In this document: in pieces, positions 1 through 20,181 of the stretch
Layout: every line of letters begins with the position of its first letter
Numbering within the stretch: position 1 is the stretch's first letter
Assembly (NCBI GenBank): GCA_039545295.1
Contig: BCIK01000009.1
Coordinates: forward strand, 310,001 to 374,000
Direction of reading: 5' to 3'
Length of the DNA stretch: 64,000 nucleotides
Source of the DNA: Udeniomyces pyricola
Taxonomy: Eukaryota; Basidiomycota; Tremellomycetes; Cystofilobasidiales; Mrakiaceae
Translations under genes and position numbers: made by a program
Notes under the pieces: generated by a model
Databases searched by the model: none
The model's input: only the letters and a program-made list of their open reading frames with translations
Told to the model about the DNA's origin: nothing

Positions 1-1
1 G

Positions 2-870
2 CACGAGCCCCTTCTAGGCAGATCCAACGAATCGGCTGGAAGGCGAGCCTCCAATGCCTTGACACGAACGGGAACTTGGCTCAAGGGGGCCATCAATCCT
101 CCTCTTCAAGGAGGTCTGGCCGCTGTCGTCTGCGGTTGTACACCTGGCTTGCGAGACGTCGTCTTTCACAAAGGCTTGGGAGGCTGGGTTGACCCTATCA
201 CTCAGAGCATATCCAAGCTCGGCGGGCTGTTCACTGCGCTTCAGATGTGGACGTTGGGTGCCCACCTTCGATCTAAGCCCTCGACGCCGGTAAAGCCTCA
301 TATCTTGATCGTGCTCTTCCTTTGGCGGTTCGTCTTGATGCCTTGCATCTCGATTTCATCGGTTTACTTCGTGAGGTACGATCTAGTTTTTATTATCATC
401 AGTTGTTTACTCTGTCTTCTCTTTCCGAGAGACAATGATACATTGAGCTGATTCGATGGCCGCATTCTCAACCCACAGGACTAGGTTCCCAACATTGATG
501 GTTCGTTTCCTTGCGTCACAATTGGTTCCATCCATGATACTCTGGGGACATGAAATTGCTATTGAAATCTGATTGTATATAATCTTTTCCTATCGCTAAC
601 GCATCTTCTGCGCGCCTTTTGTCCATGGGTCATGAACATCCACGCCTCCTCCAGGAAGCCGACCCGATGCTCGACTTTATCCTCTCTATCTCTCCTGTTG
701 GTCCACCTGCGCTCACCCTCGCGGCGATTGCGAGCATGTCCGATATTGACGAGGATTGCGAAGGGGGGATTGCGAGAATCTTGGTGTGGTCCTACTGTGT
801 GACGCCGCTGATTGCTGGGAGCGTAAGCGGCGCGCTGTGGGCGGTTGGCAAGAGCGGCGTGGGCAAGTAA
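2..870 (+). CDS. PIN-like membrane transporter (auxin efflux carrier family), 3' part
   Basis: This is the C-terminal part of a multi-spanning carrier of the membrane transport protein (auxin efflux carrier/PIN-like) family, which includes yeast ECM3-type proteins; its 5' end lies outside the window. Three exons can be read: 2-375, 479-500 (only 22 nt) and 655-870. Exon 1 ends with hydrophobic segments around ILIVLFLWRFVLMPCIS. Exon 3 carries LSISPVGPPALTLAA and the final membrane helix, ending in KSGVGK. The PxGPPA-type motif in a late helix and the short last helix are typical of the family. The frame is kept by splicing AG|G at the first intron and in phase 0 at the second. The transported substrate is unknown for fungal members; an ER or plasma-membrane location is inferred. 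I am fairly sure of the family, less so of the 22-nt exon. Confidence 0.78.
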
Positions 871-1207
871 GGGTGGGAAAGTAGTGTGTGTTTGTGTAGT
901 TGGGCAAGATCATGATATATGTATGGCTATATTGGGCTATATATTCACATTATCGAGGAATAGAATATAGAACAGCGTGTCGTATCTGGGTGAGTGAAAC
1001 AGGACGGAGCTGGATGATCGATAAAAAGACAGAAGATGGACCATGGAATTGAGGTCAGTTACGTAACCCATCTGAGTTGCGCAGCAAGCTGCAAGCTGGT
1101 CCATGGTCTGGCTCTTACCGACTGTATGGGATCGCTCCAGCTTGTCGACCAACTTGTTACTCCTGATCTGCCACGACCTCAACACATCAGCCTCCTCATC
1201 CTTCCCG
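871..1207. other. Spacer between the PIN-like gene and ALG12
   Basis: Tail-to-head spacer of 337 nt holding the 3' untranslated region of the transporter (AT-rich stretch with tatat near 915-945) and the promoter of ALG12. I see no gene or obvious regulatory site in it. Confidence 0.4.
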
Positions 1208-4440
<3,233 letters not shown>

Positions 4441-4630
4441 TCTGAAGGCAGTTAGGTATCTGTGCGGGTAGATCAAGTCGGGGATTATCCAGATGCTTGA
4501 TAACGATGGGAATGAATGAATGAATGATCCATGATATAAACAACACATCCACCCAAAGTCACACAAAGGAAGGAAGAAAAGAAAAAGGAAGGAAGGAAGA
4601 AAAAAAAAGCGCAAAAGCGGAGCTCCTCCT

Positions 4631-7600
4631 TTAGAGGTTTCCCTTTCCTTTCTTTCTCATCTTCTTTGTCTTCTTCTCCTCGTTTCCAGTGTCAGCCGAC
4701 TCGCTAACCTCTCCGTTCGCCCGCTTGTTGGCTCGCTTACGAGCTCTGCGCTCGGACTCTTCGTCATCGACGGGTTCCTCTGCCGATACCTTTTCTCCCG
4801 CGGAAGCAGAAGCAGGAGGAGGGAGAATGGTTGGTGCTGTCGTACTCAAACCCGTTGCCGCCGACGCGAAGAGCGCGTCAATCTCATCCACTTTCTTCTC
4901 TCGCTTCCGTTTCTTCGTCTTCGATTCGCCTTCGACATCACCAACGATGGAAGGAGCAGCAGCAGCAGCAGCAGTAGCCAAAGCGGGCGCTCGTACCGTG
5001 GGAGCAACAGTCGGAACCGGAACGGAAGCGGTCGAAGTTGTCGTCGTCGTCGTCGTCGTTGATCGTCGAACGGTCGGCGCTTGGAATGCTCGCCATTCTT
5101 CTGGCCGACGACGGTAGAGGTTGATATTGAGTTTACGGCCAAAGAACCGACCGAATTGGGACGTCGAGATGGAGGATTCGTAAGGGATGAGGGTCTTGAT
5201 GAGACGTTCCTTATAAAGAAGGAAGTCAGGAGGTAAAAAAAGGAAGAAGAGGAGAAAGGAAAGCAAGGGGGAAAAGAAGGGAGAGACAACGGTGAGCAAA
5301 AAGTTCAAGGAGAACAAGCAGAAAAGAAAGAAGGAGCTCCGATATGGAATGCTCTTTCCAAGCTAGTGGACCAGATGACTACACTCCCTGGAGGATATTT
5401 CAGAGTGAGAGAAAGAAAGGTGGGGAGGAGGCAGGGAGAAGGGATTCCCAGTCTCACTTTGAGGTACCCATCGCATCCTTGCCACAACTTTTCGCCCACA
5501 CGAGACCCGACACGATGATCGACGAGTTCAAAGAAATGACCATCGAACGCCATGATGACTTTACGCGTCCACTTGAAAGGAACCGAGGGGGAATCGACGA
5601 TGACGTCGAGTAGGCGAGAGGAGATAGGGCTGTGAGCTAACTTGAGAAGATCAGGGAAGGGAAGGGCGAGAAGCCTTTTGTTGCGATGGTCACACGACGT
5701 GGGAAGAGGATGAGGAGAGATAGAGAAAAAGAGAGAAGAAGAAGGGGAGGAATGATGTAAGTGGGTGAATTTTAAGAATCACACAACAAAGTATAGTCGT
5801 GCCTAAACGCAGCAACTTTAAGCTAGCTTGTCCCGACTCACGAAACAAGGACCGGTTCGTTCGCCCCATCTTCACCCAATCCCAACATGCTCTGGAGCAA
5901 CAAGCTACCTTGCATCGTCGGGGCGAGAGCTTCCTGTTGAGCACGCTGCTGACCGAGTCGGCGTCGACGTTGATACATCTCTGATTCGGTGAGCTCAGCT
6001 TCACCCTCGAGTCGCTCCTCTTCCGGCCACGTCGACTCGTCCTCTAGGGGATCCACGGTACCGCCGGTCGGTTGACCGTCCGTCTCATCGGCATCGTCAA
6101 GAGTGGTACCCTCGGGAAGGGTCTCTCCGTTAGCCAGTCGATATCGCTAAGAAAAAAAGACAAGGAAAAAGAAGAAGCGTGAGCAAACAGATGTCGTTGC
6201 ATAGTCGACTAAACTCGCTACACCTATGATCTCCTCATCTTGAGACCTGGTCCCTTGAATTAGAATCCTCCCTTATGAACTCACGTTGATGGTCTTGAGC
6301 GTCAAGACGCAAGGGACCAGCAACTTTTCATCCTCCTCCGTCTTGATCTCGAACGCCGTCTTGATAGCCTCGACGACCTCCTTCCCAACCTTTGGGTCCT
6401 CTCCTCCGACTTCTCGACACCTCTCCACGACGGCTTTCAAAACACCCACTCGGGCCCTCTTGACAGCCCTTCCCCATTCCCCTTTACCCTCTACAATCAC
6501 CCCACGGAGTTCCTCCGCATTGAGCCGACCGACGGCTTTCGCCATGACAAAGTTGGCGACGGGGTGAACGGAGAGTTTGCCGAGCCGACCAAGGAAGTAC
6601 GTCGACCAGAGCGCAGAGAAAACGGTAGGCGGCGCAATGGAAAGGAGAAGTTCGAGGAGATGCGATCCGGTCGGGTCACGAAGGAGGAGTTCGACGTAGT
6701 CGGATCGGACGGCCGGGGTAGGGGGATTGGGAGACTCTGGTGAAGAGAAAGGCGAGAGAAGAGTTATATATATACATAATGAGAGAGTGTCGTGTCAAGA
6801 CGTTAGCTCATCAATTCTCTCCCACGCCACAAGAAACGGCATTGTGAACAGACCAAAAAAAAAACACTTCAAGCAAAAGGAGAGATCCTCACTGAGCTCC
6901 GTGATGAGTCCGCTTAGGGCGGCATCCATCAAACTTCCCTCGACCTCTGCCTCTCCTCCCACCGCCTCGAGCTCGATCAACATCTGCATGCACGGTCCTG
7001 CCACTTTCTCGACGCCCATCGCTCGAATCTCCTGTCCTCCCACCTTGTCTCGGACGCCGAGCCAGAACTCGCGCAACAGCGGTCCGAACGAGGCAGGGAT
7101 CGCTTTCGCTTGGCCTTCAGACGAGGCCTCCTCGAGCGCGTTCGAGACGATGGCATGGTTTGTTCCATGAGACTGAGCAAACTTGGTGGAACGCTTGGAT
7201 CGGATAGCAGAAGAGGAGGTGTCACTCGCCGAGGGGATCCCTCGTCCCGAGAGCAAGAGAAGGAGAACACGTATCGGATGGGAACTGAACGGAGATTGGA
7301 TCAAGGTCGGAAGGGTTGGAAGGAGTTCTTGAGAAATAGTCTGGATGAGATCCGTCATGAGGGGGAGTTCGCCAAGGGAAGGATCCTGGGTAGCTTGTTG
7401 ATGAGGGAAGAGGGATCGCGTCTCGCGGTCGACCGTGCCGGCGCCGAGCGTGAAGAGGGTTTGGACGACGTGCGAACCGAAACGGTGTTGGATAAGCTTT
7501 TCATAGCTGAGGCGAAGCAGGAGGGAAAGGGGGGGGGAGAGAGAATGAGTGGAAGAGAGATGAGAAATGTGGTGAGCGGATGACGCAACAAGAACGGGAC

Positions 7601-8654
7601 CAGAGGTCGAGCGTATTTAGGCATTGCAAGGCGTCTGGCGTCCAATGCCAGCTGCTTCGCCACCACAGGTATTGTCTCCCGCAGGTGATGTGAGAGATAA
7701 ATACGAGGTCAAAAGATTGAATGACTTACTTTCCGGTCAAGCTATCCGCAAACACTCTCCTTCCCCAATCACCCATGTTCCAAATCATGCGCTCGACGAC
7801 CAGGGCGCAATCGGAATCTGTCGAGACTTGCAGCTCTTTACCTCGCAGCTCTGTCAAAGCAGCAGAGAGAAGGAGCTGTCGATCTACAAAGAACAGAAGG
7901 GACGAGTCAGACAAGAAGACGAGTTCATTCTCGGTCAGCTAGAGAGACGTTTGGAACGTCGCGTCCTGTAGTAGGTGAGAAAGGGGGGGGGGGNGGATTA
8001 GCGAACCTTCGTTTTCCTCATCGGCATCCTCGCCTCGCGGAGCGCCCGACTGCTCAAAAAGCTTGAGTCGCTCATCGACCGTCTTGAAGTAAGCCTTGAT
8101 CTAGTTGCGTAGATGCATGGTTCCGAGGGAATGATGGGTGATTAAGTAAAGCACGAAGTAGGGAAGGGGAATAAGACGCGGTCAGTGGCAAGAAACGTCA
8201 GTCGCCACGCTGATGGTCGTTCCATCATCCTGCCGAGATCCCGGTCGTTGCAGACAGACGTATATTGGATGATGGGAGAGGATGACTCCAGGGTGGGACA
8301 TCGATCTGAACTAGATCAACAAAACAGAAGACTTACTTCGGGATCGACAAACCCCCACGGCGCATCGCCTTCGACCCTCTCCCGAATGCTTCCAATACCT
8401 CCATCCCCAGGTGTGACCCAGTCGGCTTCTCCTCCGTCGGCATTGATCCCCTTTCTCCTAGCATACCCACCATCTCCACCGAGCTGGACCTGCTCCTCCT
8501 GCTGCTGTTGCTGTTGTTGTTGTTGTTGCTGAGCGATCTCTTCGGCTGTTGGGGGAGGGGCAAAGTTGGCCTTGTAGGCTTCCTCGGCCACGGCGGTCTC
8601 GTCAGTGGCCTTTGTCTTTCTCTTGCCTCGCTTTCGGATGATTTCCCGTGGCAT
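4631..8654 (-). CDS. NOP9: Nucleolar pumilio-repeat protein Nop9
   Basis: Pumilio-like RNA-binding protein of the nucleolus needed for 18S rRNA processing and small-subunit assembly. The start is ATG at 8654, giving MPREIIRKRGKRK, the usual Nop9 opening; it is followed by a run of 11 Gln (8499-8531) and DAPWGFVDPEV, matching the family's fungal GYVDPD motif. Internal exons carry pumilio repeats and TMQGSLLLQSMLGLG (about 5910), corresponding to the conserved IQGSLLLQ element. The last repeats include STSQFGRFFGRKLNINLYRRR (about 5115-5165), equivalent to the family's SPFGR-x-W-RNW-x-LYKRR end. The tail is Ala/Thr-rich and then very basic (KKTKKMRKKGKGNL), fitting nucleolar retention. Several introns of 60-200 nt are present; a single N at 7994 lies in one. 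The gene converges on ALG12 with 190 nt between stop codons. Confidence 0.9.
7994..7994. other. Ambiguous base after a G run
   Basis: Single N at the end of a run of about 11 G in a NOP9 intron. The same arrangement recurs at 12420 and 15324, which suggests uncertain homopolymer length rather than real variation. Confidence 0.9.
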
Positions 8655-9261
8655 GATGAAAAGGGGGGGGGGGAGAAAGCTGATGGAGTGAAAGGAGGAG
8701 GTTGGGGAAGAGGTGAGAGAGAAAGCAGGCGTGGCCGAGGGACCGGGGGGGGGGGGGCGAGGATGGCGTTGGTGGAAAGGGGATGAGGCCCAAATTCTGT
8801 CGGCTCTTCCCGAGAAGGAAGAATTCCATTCTTGGTCAGATTTAATTTCTATCGTCATGTGTGTACTACATCGTGTTGTGTCTCGTGGCAGGTATCTCTT
8901 GCATGAGACCCTAGAGCCAGGTCATGGGAACAGGTTCCCTAAGAACCCAGAACGATAGAGGCTGATGTGAAAAATGACGAGATCGATGTCAACACGTCGT
9001 GTTGTGTAGGATGATGTGGATCCATCCATCGACCTATCACTCAACGGCCTCATCATCAAACACCCAAACCCACAGCCCCCGTCATCCGCCTCTTGCCTCT
9101 CCCAGTTCTGACATCAACATCTAGTCGCTCACGCCATCTTACTCGCTCACCAAGCCCATTCCCATTCATCACACGCCGTTTCCGAACCTCTCACAGTCGA
9201 CTTACTCTCCCTCCATCAGCCTTCCGCACGCAACGCTTTCCTCCTTACCCTTCCTTCAGCC
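8655..9261. promoter_or_regulatory. Divergent promoter region NOP9 / PSF2
   Basis: 607 nt between two divergent start codons, so it should hold both promoters. It contains two G runs (about 8665 and 8745) and a pyrimidine-rich stretch before the PSF2 ATG. I see no convincing TATA box or gene. Confidence 0.5.
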
Positions 9262-10933
9262 ATGGCCCTCCCGCGTACTCATCAAATCTCGCTAACACCT
9301 CATGAGCTCGAATACATGGCCGAGGAAGAAACCATCGATGTCGTCCCTCTCTTCTCCATGTCTGCCATTCGACTGCTCTCCGTTCGTCTCGTCGCGTCTT
9401 GCTCCCCCCCCCCCCCCCAATGATCTCACTTCCTGTTCTTCCGTCCATCCCGCGCCCTTGCACGCGAAACCCAAACGACTGACACCAAGAACAAAGGGAA
9501 AAAAAAATCACTTCATGATTCCATCAGGGTATTTACGGACCATTCAAACCGCCGATCCGAACGAGGGTCCCTCTCTGGATGGCCGTTAACCTCAAGAACA
9601 AACGGAAATGCCACATCGTCCCGCCCGATTGGCTCGCCGTCGGTGCGTGACGTGACGTTCATGACCGTGGGGAAGAGGAGGGGGGAGGGGGGGGGGGGAC
9701 AAGAAAGCGATTTCATCATGATCATTGTGTTGCTCAGGTTCCTTTGCTTGGATATCAAAGGCTTGAGAAATACTGATTGACCAACCTCATCATAACAATC
9801 ACGTTCGCTGGCTCCTCCTCTCCCTTTCTTTGTTTGATCTCAACGTCATCTGCATCCATTCCTTTTGCGTTCTCCCCCTCCCTCCCCCCCCCCCCCCCAA
9901 ATAAACAAACACCCCCAACAACAAAAAACCCTTTGCTCCTCTCTCAGAATCTCTCCAAATCCTCCTCGCAAAAGAACAATCCCTGACGGACCGATGGGCT
10001 CCCCTCCCGAGTCCTCGCTTCATGGAGATTTCCAAACTCCTCTTAGACGCGTGCGTCATCCATCCTTCAATTTTGTTTTATTTATCCTTTTCCAACCCAA
10101 GGGGTATTTGCCTTTGGCTTTCGAACATGACATATTGACATATGGTTGTCAATGAGAGCGGAAATGGTATCCTTCAGGGAATAATCCGCCTATAAACCAC
10201 GACTCTAACCTCAACCCTTCCTATCTTCCTCCCACACTCACGCACCCGTCTTCTCTCTCTCTCTCTCTCTTTATCTTTTTTTCCAGCGCATCTGATAACC
10301 TCATCTCGGCCTCTCAAATCCGATCATCGCTCAAAGATCTCCGCGAAGTCCGACAGGCCAAACTCCGGTCGGCGCTCATTCCGACACTGAGCGAGGAGGC
10401 ATCCGGAATGAGTGGGGAATACGTCCATGTTCGTGCTGCCCTTCCCCTCCCCTTTACGTTTCTTTCTTGGTTTGCTGGAGAAGAAGAGGCAAGGAGAGAG
10501 AGGAGAGGGAGAGGGAGAGGGGAAGATGAATAGGTATGGACCTAAAGCGTAGACCTATCCGACTCATGAAACTCATCGCTTCTCGATTTTTCTCCTTTTT
10601 CTTCCTTTCCCATCCTCTTCCTCCCCTTCTACCACTTTTTTTCTTACCTCAACGCTCTCCCCCCCCCCCCCCCCCCCCCCCCTTCCCAAATAATACACTT
10701 CCCAATCAACCAACCAATCAATCAAACAAACCCACACCCAGCTCTCGAACTTGACCCAGATGGAACTCAACGAACTCCGCCCGTTCTTCGCCCGTGCCAT
10801 GGGGGTCATGGCCAAACTTGGGGAACCCTCCGCAGCAGCGGCAGCGGCGGCCGCTGGTGGTGGTGGAAGCGGGAACGGTGGATATTATGATGACCGGAAT
10901 GGTGGAGGTGGGTATGATGGGGAGAGTGATTGA
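9262..10933 (+). CDS. PSF2: GINS complex subunit Psf2
   Basis: Subunit of the GINS tetramer, part of the Cdc45-MCM-GINS replicative helicase in the nucleus. The ATG at 9262 opens [23 protein letters not shown], the expected Psf2 N terminus with the (A/L)E-E-E segment, then [14 protein letters not shown]. After intron 1 comes GIYGPFKPP and [15 protein letters not shown], then [10 protein letters not shown] further exon at about 9949-10050 has [16 protein letters not shown] spliced to the one at 10288, which holds [13 protein letters not shown]. The last exon at 10742 gives [18 protein letters not shown]. These blocks cover the whole A and B domains in order. The C terminus adds an Ala run and a Gly/Asn/Tyr-rich tail ending YDGESD that is not part of the fold. 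Introns contain C runs of 14-20 nt. Assignment is secure. Confidence 0.93.
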
Positions 10934-11396
10934 ATGGAGGATTTTCTTTCTGTTGTTGTTGTTGTTGTTCGTTCGAGGGAAAGTGAACGGGCCGACTCGG
11001 GAGGAAAGGGAAGGGAAGAGGGGAGAGGACGGTCGAATGGGCGATCAAGATAAGTAAATCGACAAAGCCACCAACATGGTTTTAACAAGGCGACATTGCC
11101 AGTGATATTCAATGCAGCAGCTGCTTCAGTAGTTTAATTTAATCAATTAGGTTGGAGAGTCGAGAAGGACGTGACATCAAGGGCGAGAGTGGGGAAAAGC
11201 AAGTCATCATTACATTGAACCAAATAGCATTCTCATCCGGCGTGCATGTTATATAACCTCCTCGGACCTCCTCCCCTCTGAAACACTGCGGGTTCTTCAA
11301 CGAAAATACACATGCCTACAGCCTCCCCATTCTATCTCTTCTAAATTCCCTTCCCCCCCCCCCTCCTTCCTTCTTCTTCCCTCCTGTTGACATATT
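10934..11396. other. Convergent spacer PSF2 / ZPR1
   Basis: 463 nt between two stop codons facing each other; it should carry both 3' untranslated regions. It includes an AT-rich patch (ttaatttaatcaatta near 11135) and a C run near 11354. No gene is visible. Confidence 0.4.
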
Positions 11397-14300
11397 TTAC
11401 TTCCTCAACAACTCCTTAGCCTTTGCCTCTCGTTCATCATGAGCGTCACTCGCTTCTTTCGCCTCGCGTTCGCCTTCGTACCCTTCGACGCACATGTCGT
11501 TGAGGCCGAGTTCTTCGTTTTGGTCGTGGCTTCGGTCGTACCATTCGAGGATCATGTTGGGGTCCGTGTCCGGAGCATCTTGGGAGTGGAACGGGAGGGA
11601 GGGAGAGGGAGGAGGAGAGTAAGGTGAGGTGAGAGGGGGGCGGAGGGAAAGGAGGAGATAGAAGAGAAATGACAAAAAGAGTCAGAAAGGGGGGAAAAAG
11701 GGGGGGAGGAAAGAGTGATTGTTGAGAAAAGAGGGGGGAAAAAAAGGACATACATGGGTTTTGAAGGTAAGAGTTGGCGAGCGGGTCATCAAGGATCAAC
11801 GTGAATGCCTTCTCAGCACCCATGACCTGTGCGTAGGGCGAAGGAAAAAGTTGACAAAAAAAAAAAGAGAAAGATAGAAGGAGTGAAAGGGAAGAAAAAT
11901 ATAGGGAGGAGTGGACGGTTTCGAGAAGGGAAGGGAAGGCGGAAGGTGATAAACAGAAAACCCGTTAGAGAGAAAAGAGAGAGAGAAATGGAAAGACATC
12001 AGTTCAAACCACATGCCAAAGAAGAAATCTGTCCCAATATCATATCTTCCTTTCACATCCATCCATCCATCCACCTTCCTTCCCCCCCCCCCCCAAACAA
12101 GACAAGAAAGAAGACATACCGCTTTCAAATCCTTCAAAAACTTTTCGAACCCACTCATCTCATACCCCGGGTGGTTACCGGCCCCTCCTCCTCTGGTCGA
12201 ATCGCCTCCTCCAGCCGCTCCACCCGAGAGGAAGACCTTGTCGGAGAGCTCTTCGTAGACTTGGGTGAGGATACCTTCGAGCGTGGTGAAACGACCGCCG
12301 AGCGTGCCTGGTTGGAGGAGAAGGTCGATCTCGGGGATCTCGAGACCGCAGGTTTCGGACTGGATTTGTAAGGAAAAAAAGAAAGATTGGGGCGGGGAGA
12401 AGTGGAAGGGGGGGGGGGGNGATTAGCAACACGCCAACCTCCAACAAACCAAAAGAGAAAGATCAGCATATATATATATATGGGAAACTCCTCAACTGAC
12501 TTTGAGCAAATCCCTCGAAAGGTCCTCTGGGTCATCGACCTTGAGGGTGATCTTCTTGCCTTGGGCCGAGACGGCTCCGCCGGACTTGACTTCGTTATCC
12601 TTGTAGCCGCAGGAGTGGCAGTTGGTCGACATGATGATGATGTCCTATGTTCACAAACAAAGGAGAGAGAGGCAGGGAAGAAAGGAAACATGATCAGCAG
12701 GAAGGAAAAAAGAAATCTTCTTATTTGAGTAGGAGACCCAAAAGTGGCTCGATGAAAAACCCAGAACGAGCACCGAAAAGAGAAGAGACACAAAAAAAGA
12801 AGAAGCGAAAGGGAAAGTTCGAGACTCACTTGGAAATACGGAATGTTAACCTTCTTCATGAGGGTTTCCAACGCTCCACCACAACTCGAGCAGATACTCG
12901 GGAACGAGTAAACCTCTTCGTTATCAAACTTGCCTTCTCCCCTATCGACGTACTCCTCCTCGTCTTCCTCTGCCGTCGTCCTCTCACCCTCGACGGGCTC
13001 CCTCGCACCGGGACCGGTAGCAGCCATCATACCCAACGCCTCGTCCTGCTCGCGCGATCGGACATAAGTCCGCAGCGTCCACTTAGGGTCCGAGATCGAA
13101 TCAATGAACTGTAAGAACGAGTTCCCTGCCGGATCGTCGAGCGTGATCGTAAAAGGCACGAAAGGCTTCTCGACCTCGGCCGCCGTGGACGAGGACGAGG
13201 TCGAGGTGGCACTTGGAGCGGTATCAGTTGGGAAAGGTTGGTTCTCCGTCTTTTGTCGCTTGACGTCTTCCCGCTCGGGTCGACCCTCCTGAACAGTCTC
13301 CTCCTTCTTATCATCGTCTTCTTCCTTTCCAAGCCTTCCTTCACCCTCCCAGCTCATCTCCCCATCCGCCTTTTCCTCATCTCCCAAAACCGCCTTGAGC
13401 TTATCAACCAACGCTCCGATCTTGACGTAGTTCTCCGGCTCGATCGCCTTGCGCAGCGGTTGATCAAGGTCGAGATCCCGCATCGTATCTCGAACGATCC
13501 CCTCGACGTTGGTCAATTGACCCCGGTTCGGAGGGATCGTCAGTTGAAATTCGGGAATGGTGATCGTGCAAGTCGGAGACTTGACGATTTGACGGTCGAA
13601 ATCGGCACGGGATCGGATATGAGCCGTGTAGATCGATCCTCGCTCTAAGGACGTGACAGGACCGAACAACGACAAGGCAGGATACGTAAGAGGATGGTGA
13701 TTTCGTGAAGACATCGAGAATTCGACCAACAAAAACAAGGAATGGATGGGAGAACGCGAATGAGCAAGCGTGAGCATCCACACGTTCCTTCATGCAACCC
13801 TAAAGCTCTATGGACACCCCTATGCTTTCCGATTCTGAACCTTCTTCTCCTCTTTTCGTCATCCTCTTCTTCCAGCAAGCAAGCAAACAATCGTCCTGAT
13901 CTACACGTACCTTGGATGAGTCCGGCACTTTGGATCTCGGTGTTGCTCTCCCCGCAGTGCTCACACCTAAAGGACATGACGACAACCTCTCGGAAGTACG
14001 GGATCGAAGTCAGGAGGAGACGGGTGGAACCCTTTAACGTTTTGTTTTCAGATTCAGAGTAAGTAACAAGCATCAAGTGAATAGAGGAAGAGGATGTAGA
14101 GACAAGCAAACGAAGATGCATGCATGTATATGTGAGTTAGGTGTGTGTATGTCAAGCAAGAGAAGGATGACGTGAGAAAGGCGAGAAAGGACTCCATGAG
14201 GGGAAAGCGAGGAATGAATACGCCAAACGAACCTGTTCATGACAACTCATGCAAAGCGATTCAATCTCTTGAACTTCGCGTTCTTCGACCTCCATTTGGG

Positions 14301-14509
14301 CGTCATCGTCGAGGATGAGGGCATCGTCAATGTCGGGTCGGGCATTGGCATTGGCGGCGAGGGAGCCGATGGAAGGGAAGAAGCTGGTTTCGGAAGAAGA
14401 AAGGGAACATGACAGAAGCAAAGTTGAGCGTTCAAGAATTTGGGGATAGAAGAAGGGAAGTCGGGATAACATCGAGCGAGACGTACGGATCAAGCTGTTT
14501 AGGAGGCAT
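11397..14509 (-). CDS. ZPR1: Zinc-finger protein Zpr1
   Basis: Eukaryotic Zpr1, a folding chaperone for translation elongation factor eEF1A, with two C4 zinc fingers each followed by a beta/alpha domain. The ATG at 14509 gives MPPKQLDP in a 23-nt coding exon. Exons then encode [10 protein letters not shown], and [17 protein letters not shown], together zinc finger 1, followed by [18 protein letters not shown] and [13 protein letters not shown] long acidic linker (about 13180-13400) precedes [20 protein letters not shown] and [18 protein letters not shown], zinc finger 2. The C-terminal domain has [32 protein letters not shown] and [18 protein letters not shown], the usual Zpr1 ending. The order and completeness match full-length Zpr1. 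Several introns split the gene; one holds the single N at 12420. Confidence 0.95.
12420..12420. other. Ambiguous base after a G run
   Basis: Single N at the end of a G run in a ZPR1 intron; same context as 7994 and 15324. Confidence 0.9.
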
Positions 14510-15160
14510 AACGGGCTGAGCTGAGTAAGCAGATTCAGGAAAGGAAGGGGAGGTAGGGGGGATGTGGCGGAGCGCTCAACGAAATCTCGCAACCAGCCGC
14601 GAGGCATTATGAGGACACAGCCTTCGCGTCGAAGACGCCCTCACGGTCAAGAGGCTGTGCGCCACGGCCGGCCCGACGACCCTGAAATCAACTGCAACGG
14701 AGCATCATGCGTGTGTGTGCGTGTACTCAAGGTGCAAATCAACACGAACGATTCACGCTACGCTACGTCGCTCGCCTCCGTTCCAACGGCATCATGGTGT
14801 GAAGTCGGTTCATGCCAGTAATAACGATGCGGATCAGATTGATGTGTATCAAGGTAAAAAGGAAAGAACCTAGAGCCATACGGGTGCGTCCGCGTTGTTT
14901 ATAAACGGCGAAGAGTCGTAAGGGGGGTTGGGTATATGGGTGCCATTCAAATGGTGGTGAGATGAAATGGTCTGACAGAACGGGAAGATGGGGAGTGAGG
15001 AGAGGGGGATGAAAGCAGAAGTTGAAGGGAAAAAAAAAAGAAGAAGAAAATAGAACAAGAACAAGAACAAGCGAGAAAGGAAAGCTTGACGCAGCCCTGG
15101 CGCAGCTCAACTAGCTGGCAGAACGAGTGCAAGACCCATCGGCCATCGATTCTCGCGTCA
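14510..15160. other. Spacer between kinase 3' end and ZPR1 promoter
   Basis: 651 nt between the kinase stop codon and the ZPR1 start, both on the minus strand. It holds the ZPR1 promoter and, from about 14860, the kinase 3' untranslated region. An A-rich stretch lies near 15031. I see no gene. Confidence 0.4.
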
Positions 15161-19397
<4,237 letters not shown>

Positions 19398-20181
19398 GGT
19401 ATGTGTTAAAGTGAGGTAAGCGATACGATCAAAGGAGGTAACAGATGTGATGATGATGATGATGATGATCCGTTGACTGTGTAAACGAAAGGGTCGTCCG
19501 TCGTCTTGTTTGGATTCGATTCGGGGCGGTCAAAGTCGTTCACGCAGATAGAGATGATCCACACGTCGTCGTCGCGCGTGTCGATTGGGCCGGGGTTTTG
19601 GTTGGGTTTTGAGAAAGTTCAAAGCCGAGGGAGATGCGATGTTGGACACCGGTCAGGTGTGGATGAAGGCAAAGATGGAACCAGTGTAGGAATGCTACAG
19701 TTTGGGAGGCGTGAAAGAGATGAACAGAGAGAGAGTGTGTGTGTGTGAGGGAAAGTAGGACGAGGAGAACGAGATCGAGGCTAAAGGGGTCAACCGCTTG
19801 CTGATCAGTCGTTGATATCGTTCATATATGCGCATGAGCTCGCCCATTATTATTATAAGCCACTGATTATAAGCTCAGCTGTGCAGCTGCTCAATCTTGC
19901 TCAATCATGCACAACGCCAGGCATGTGTATTAAAAAAAAAAGGAAAGCAGCTCCATATATAAGGTAAACATACAAAGGCAGAACACATATATAAATTGAT
20001 ACAACTATGCACAAAGAAAATCAACAAGACAACGAACCAAACAAAAAGAACGAATAAAATACTCATCACAGCAGCTGGATGATTGGCTAATTATCATTCC
20101 ACGTTTGCGTCTAATCGATCCTTCACCACTACCCATACTCATCGCGCCTGATACACATGCACATGTCCAGCTATGAAGATC
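19398..20181. other. Spacer between Mil1-like gene 3' end and kinase start
   Basis: 784 nt with the kinase promoter and the 3' untranslated region of the Mil1-like gene. It holds a (TGA)8 trinucleotide run at 19446-19470, a (gt) run near 19735, a tattattattata stretch at about 19846 and tatataaggta near 19955. No coding evidence was found. Confidence 0.45.

Noticed and set aside
4689..5117. Ala/Ser/Val-rich plus-strand frame opposite NOP9
   Set aside because: Antisense shadow of the low-complexity NOP9 tail.
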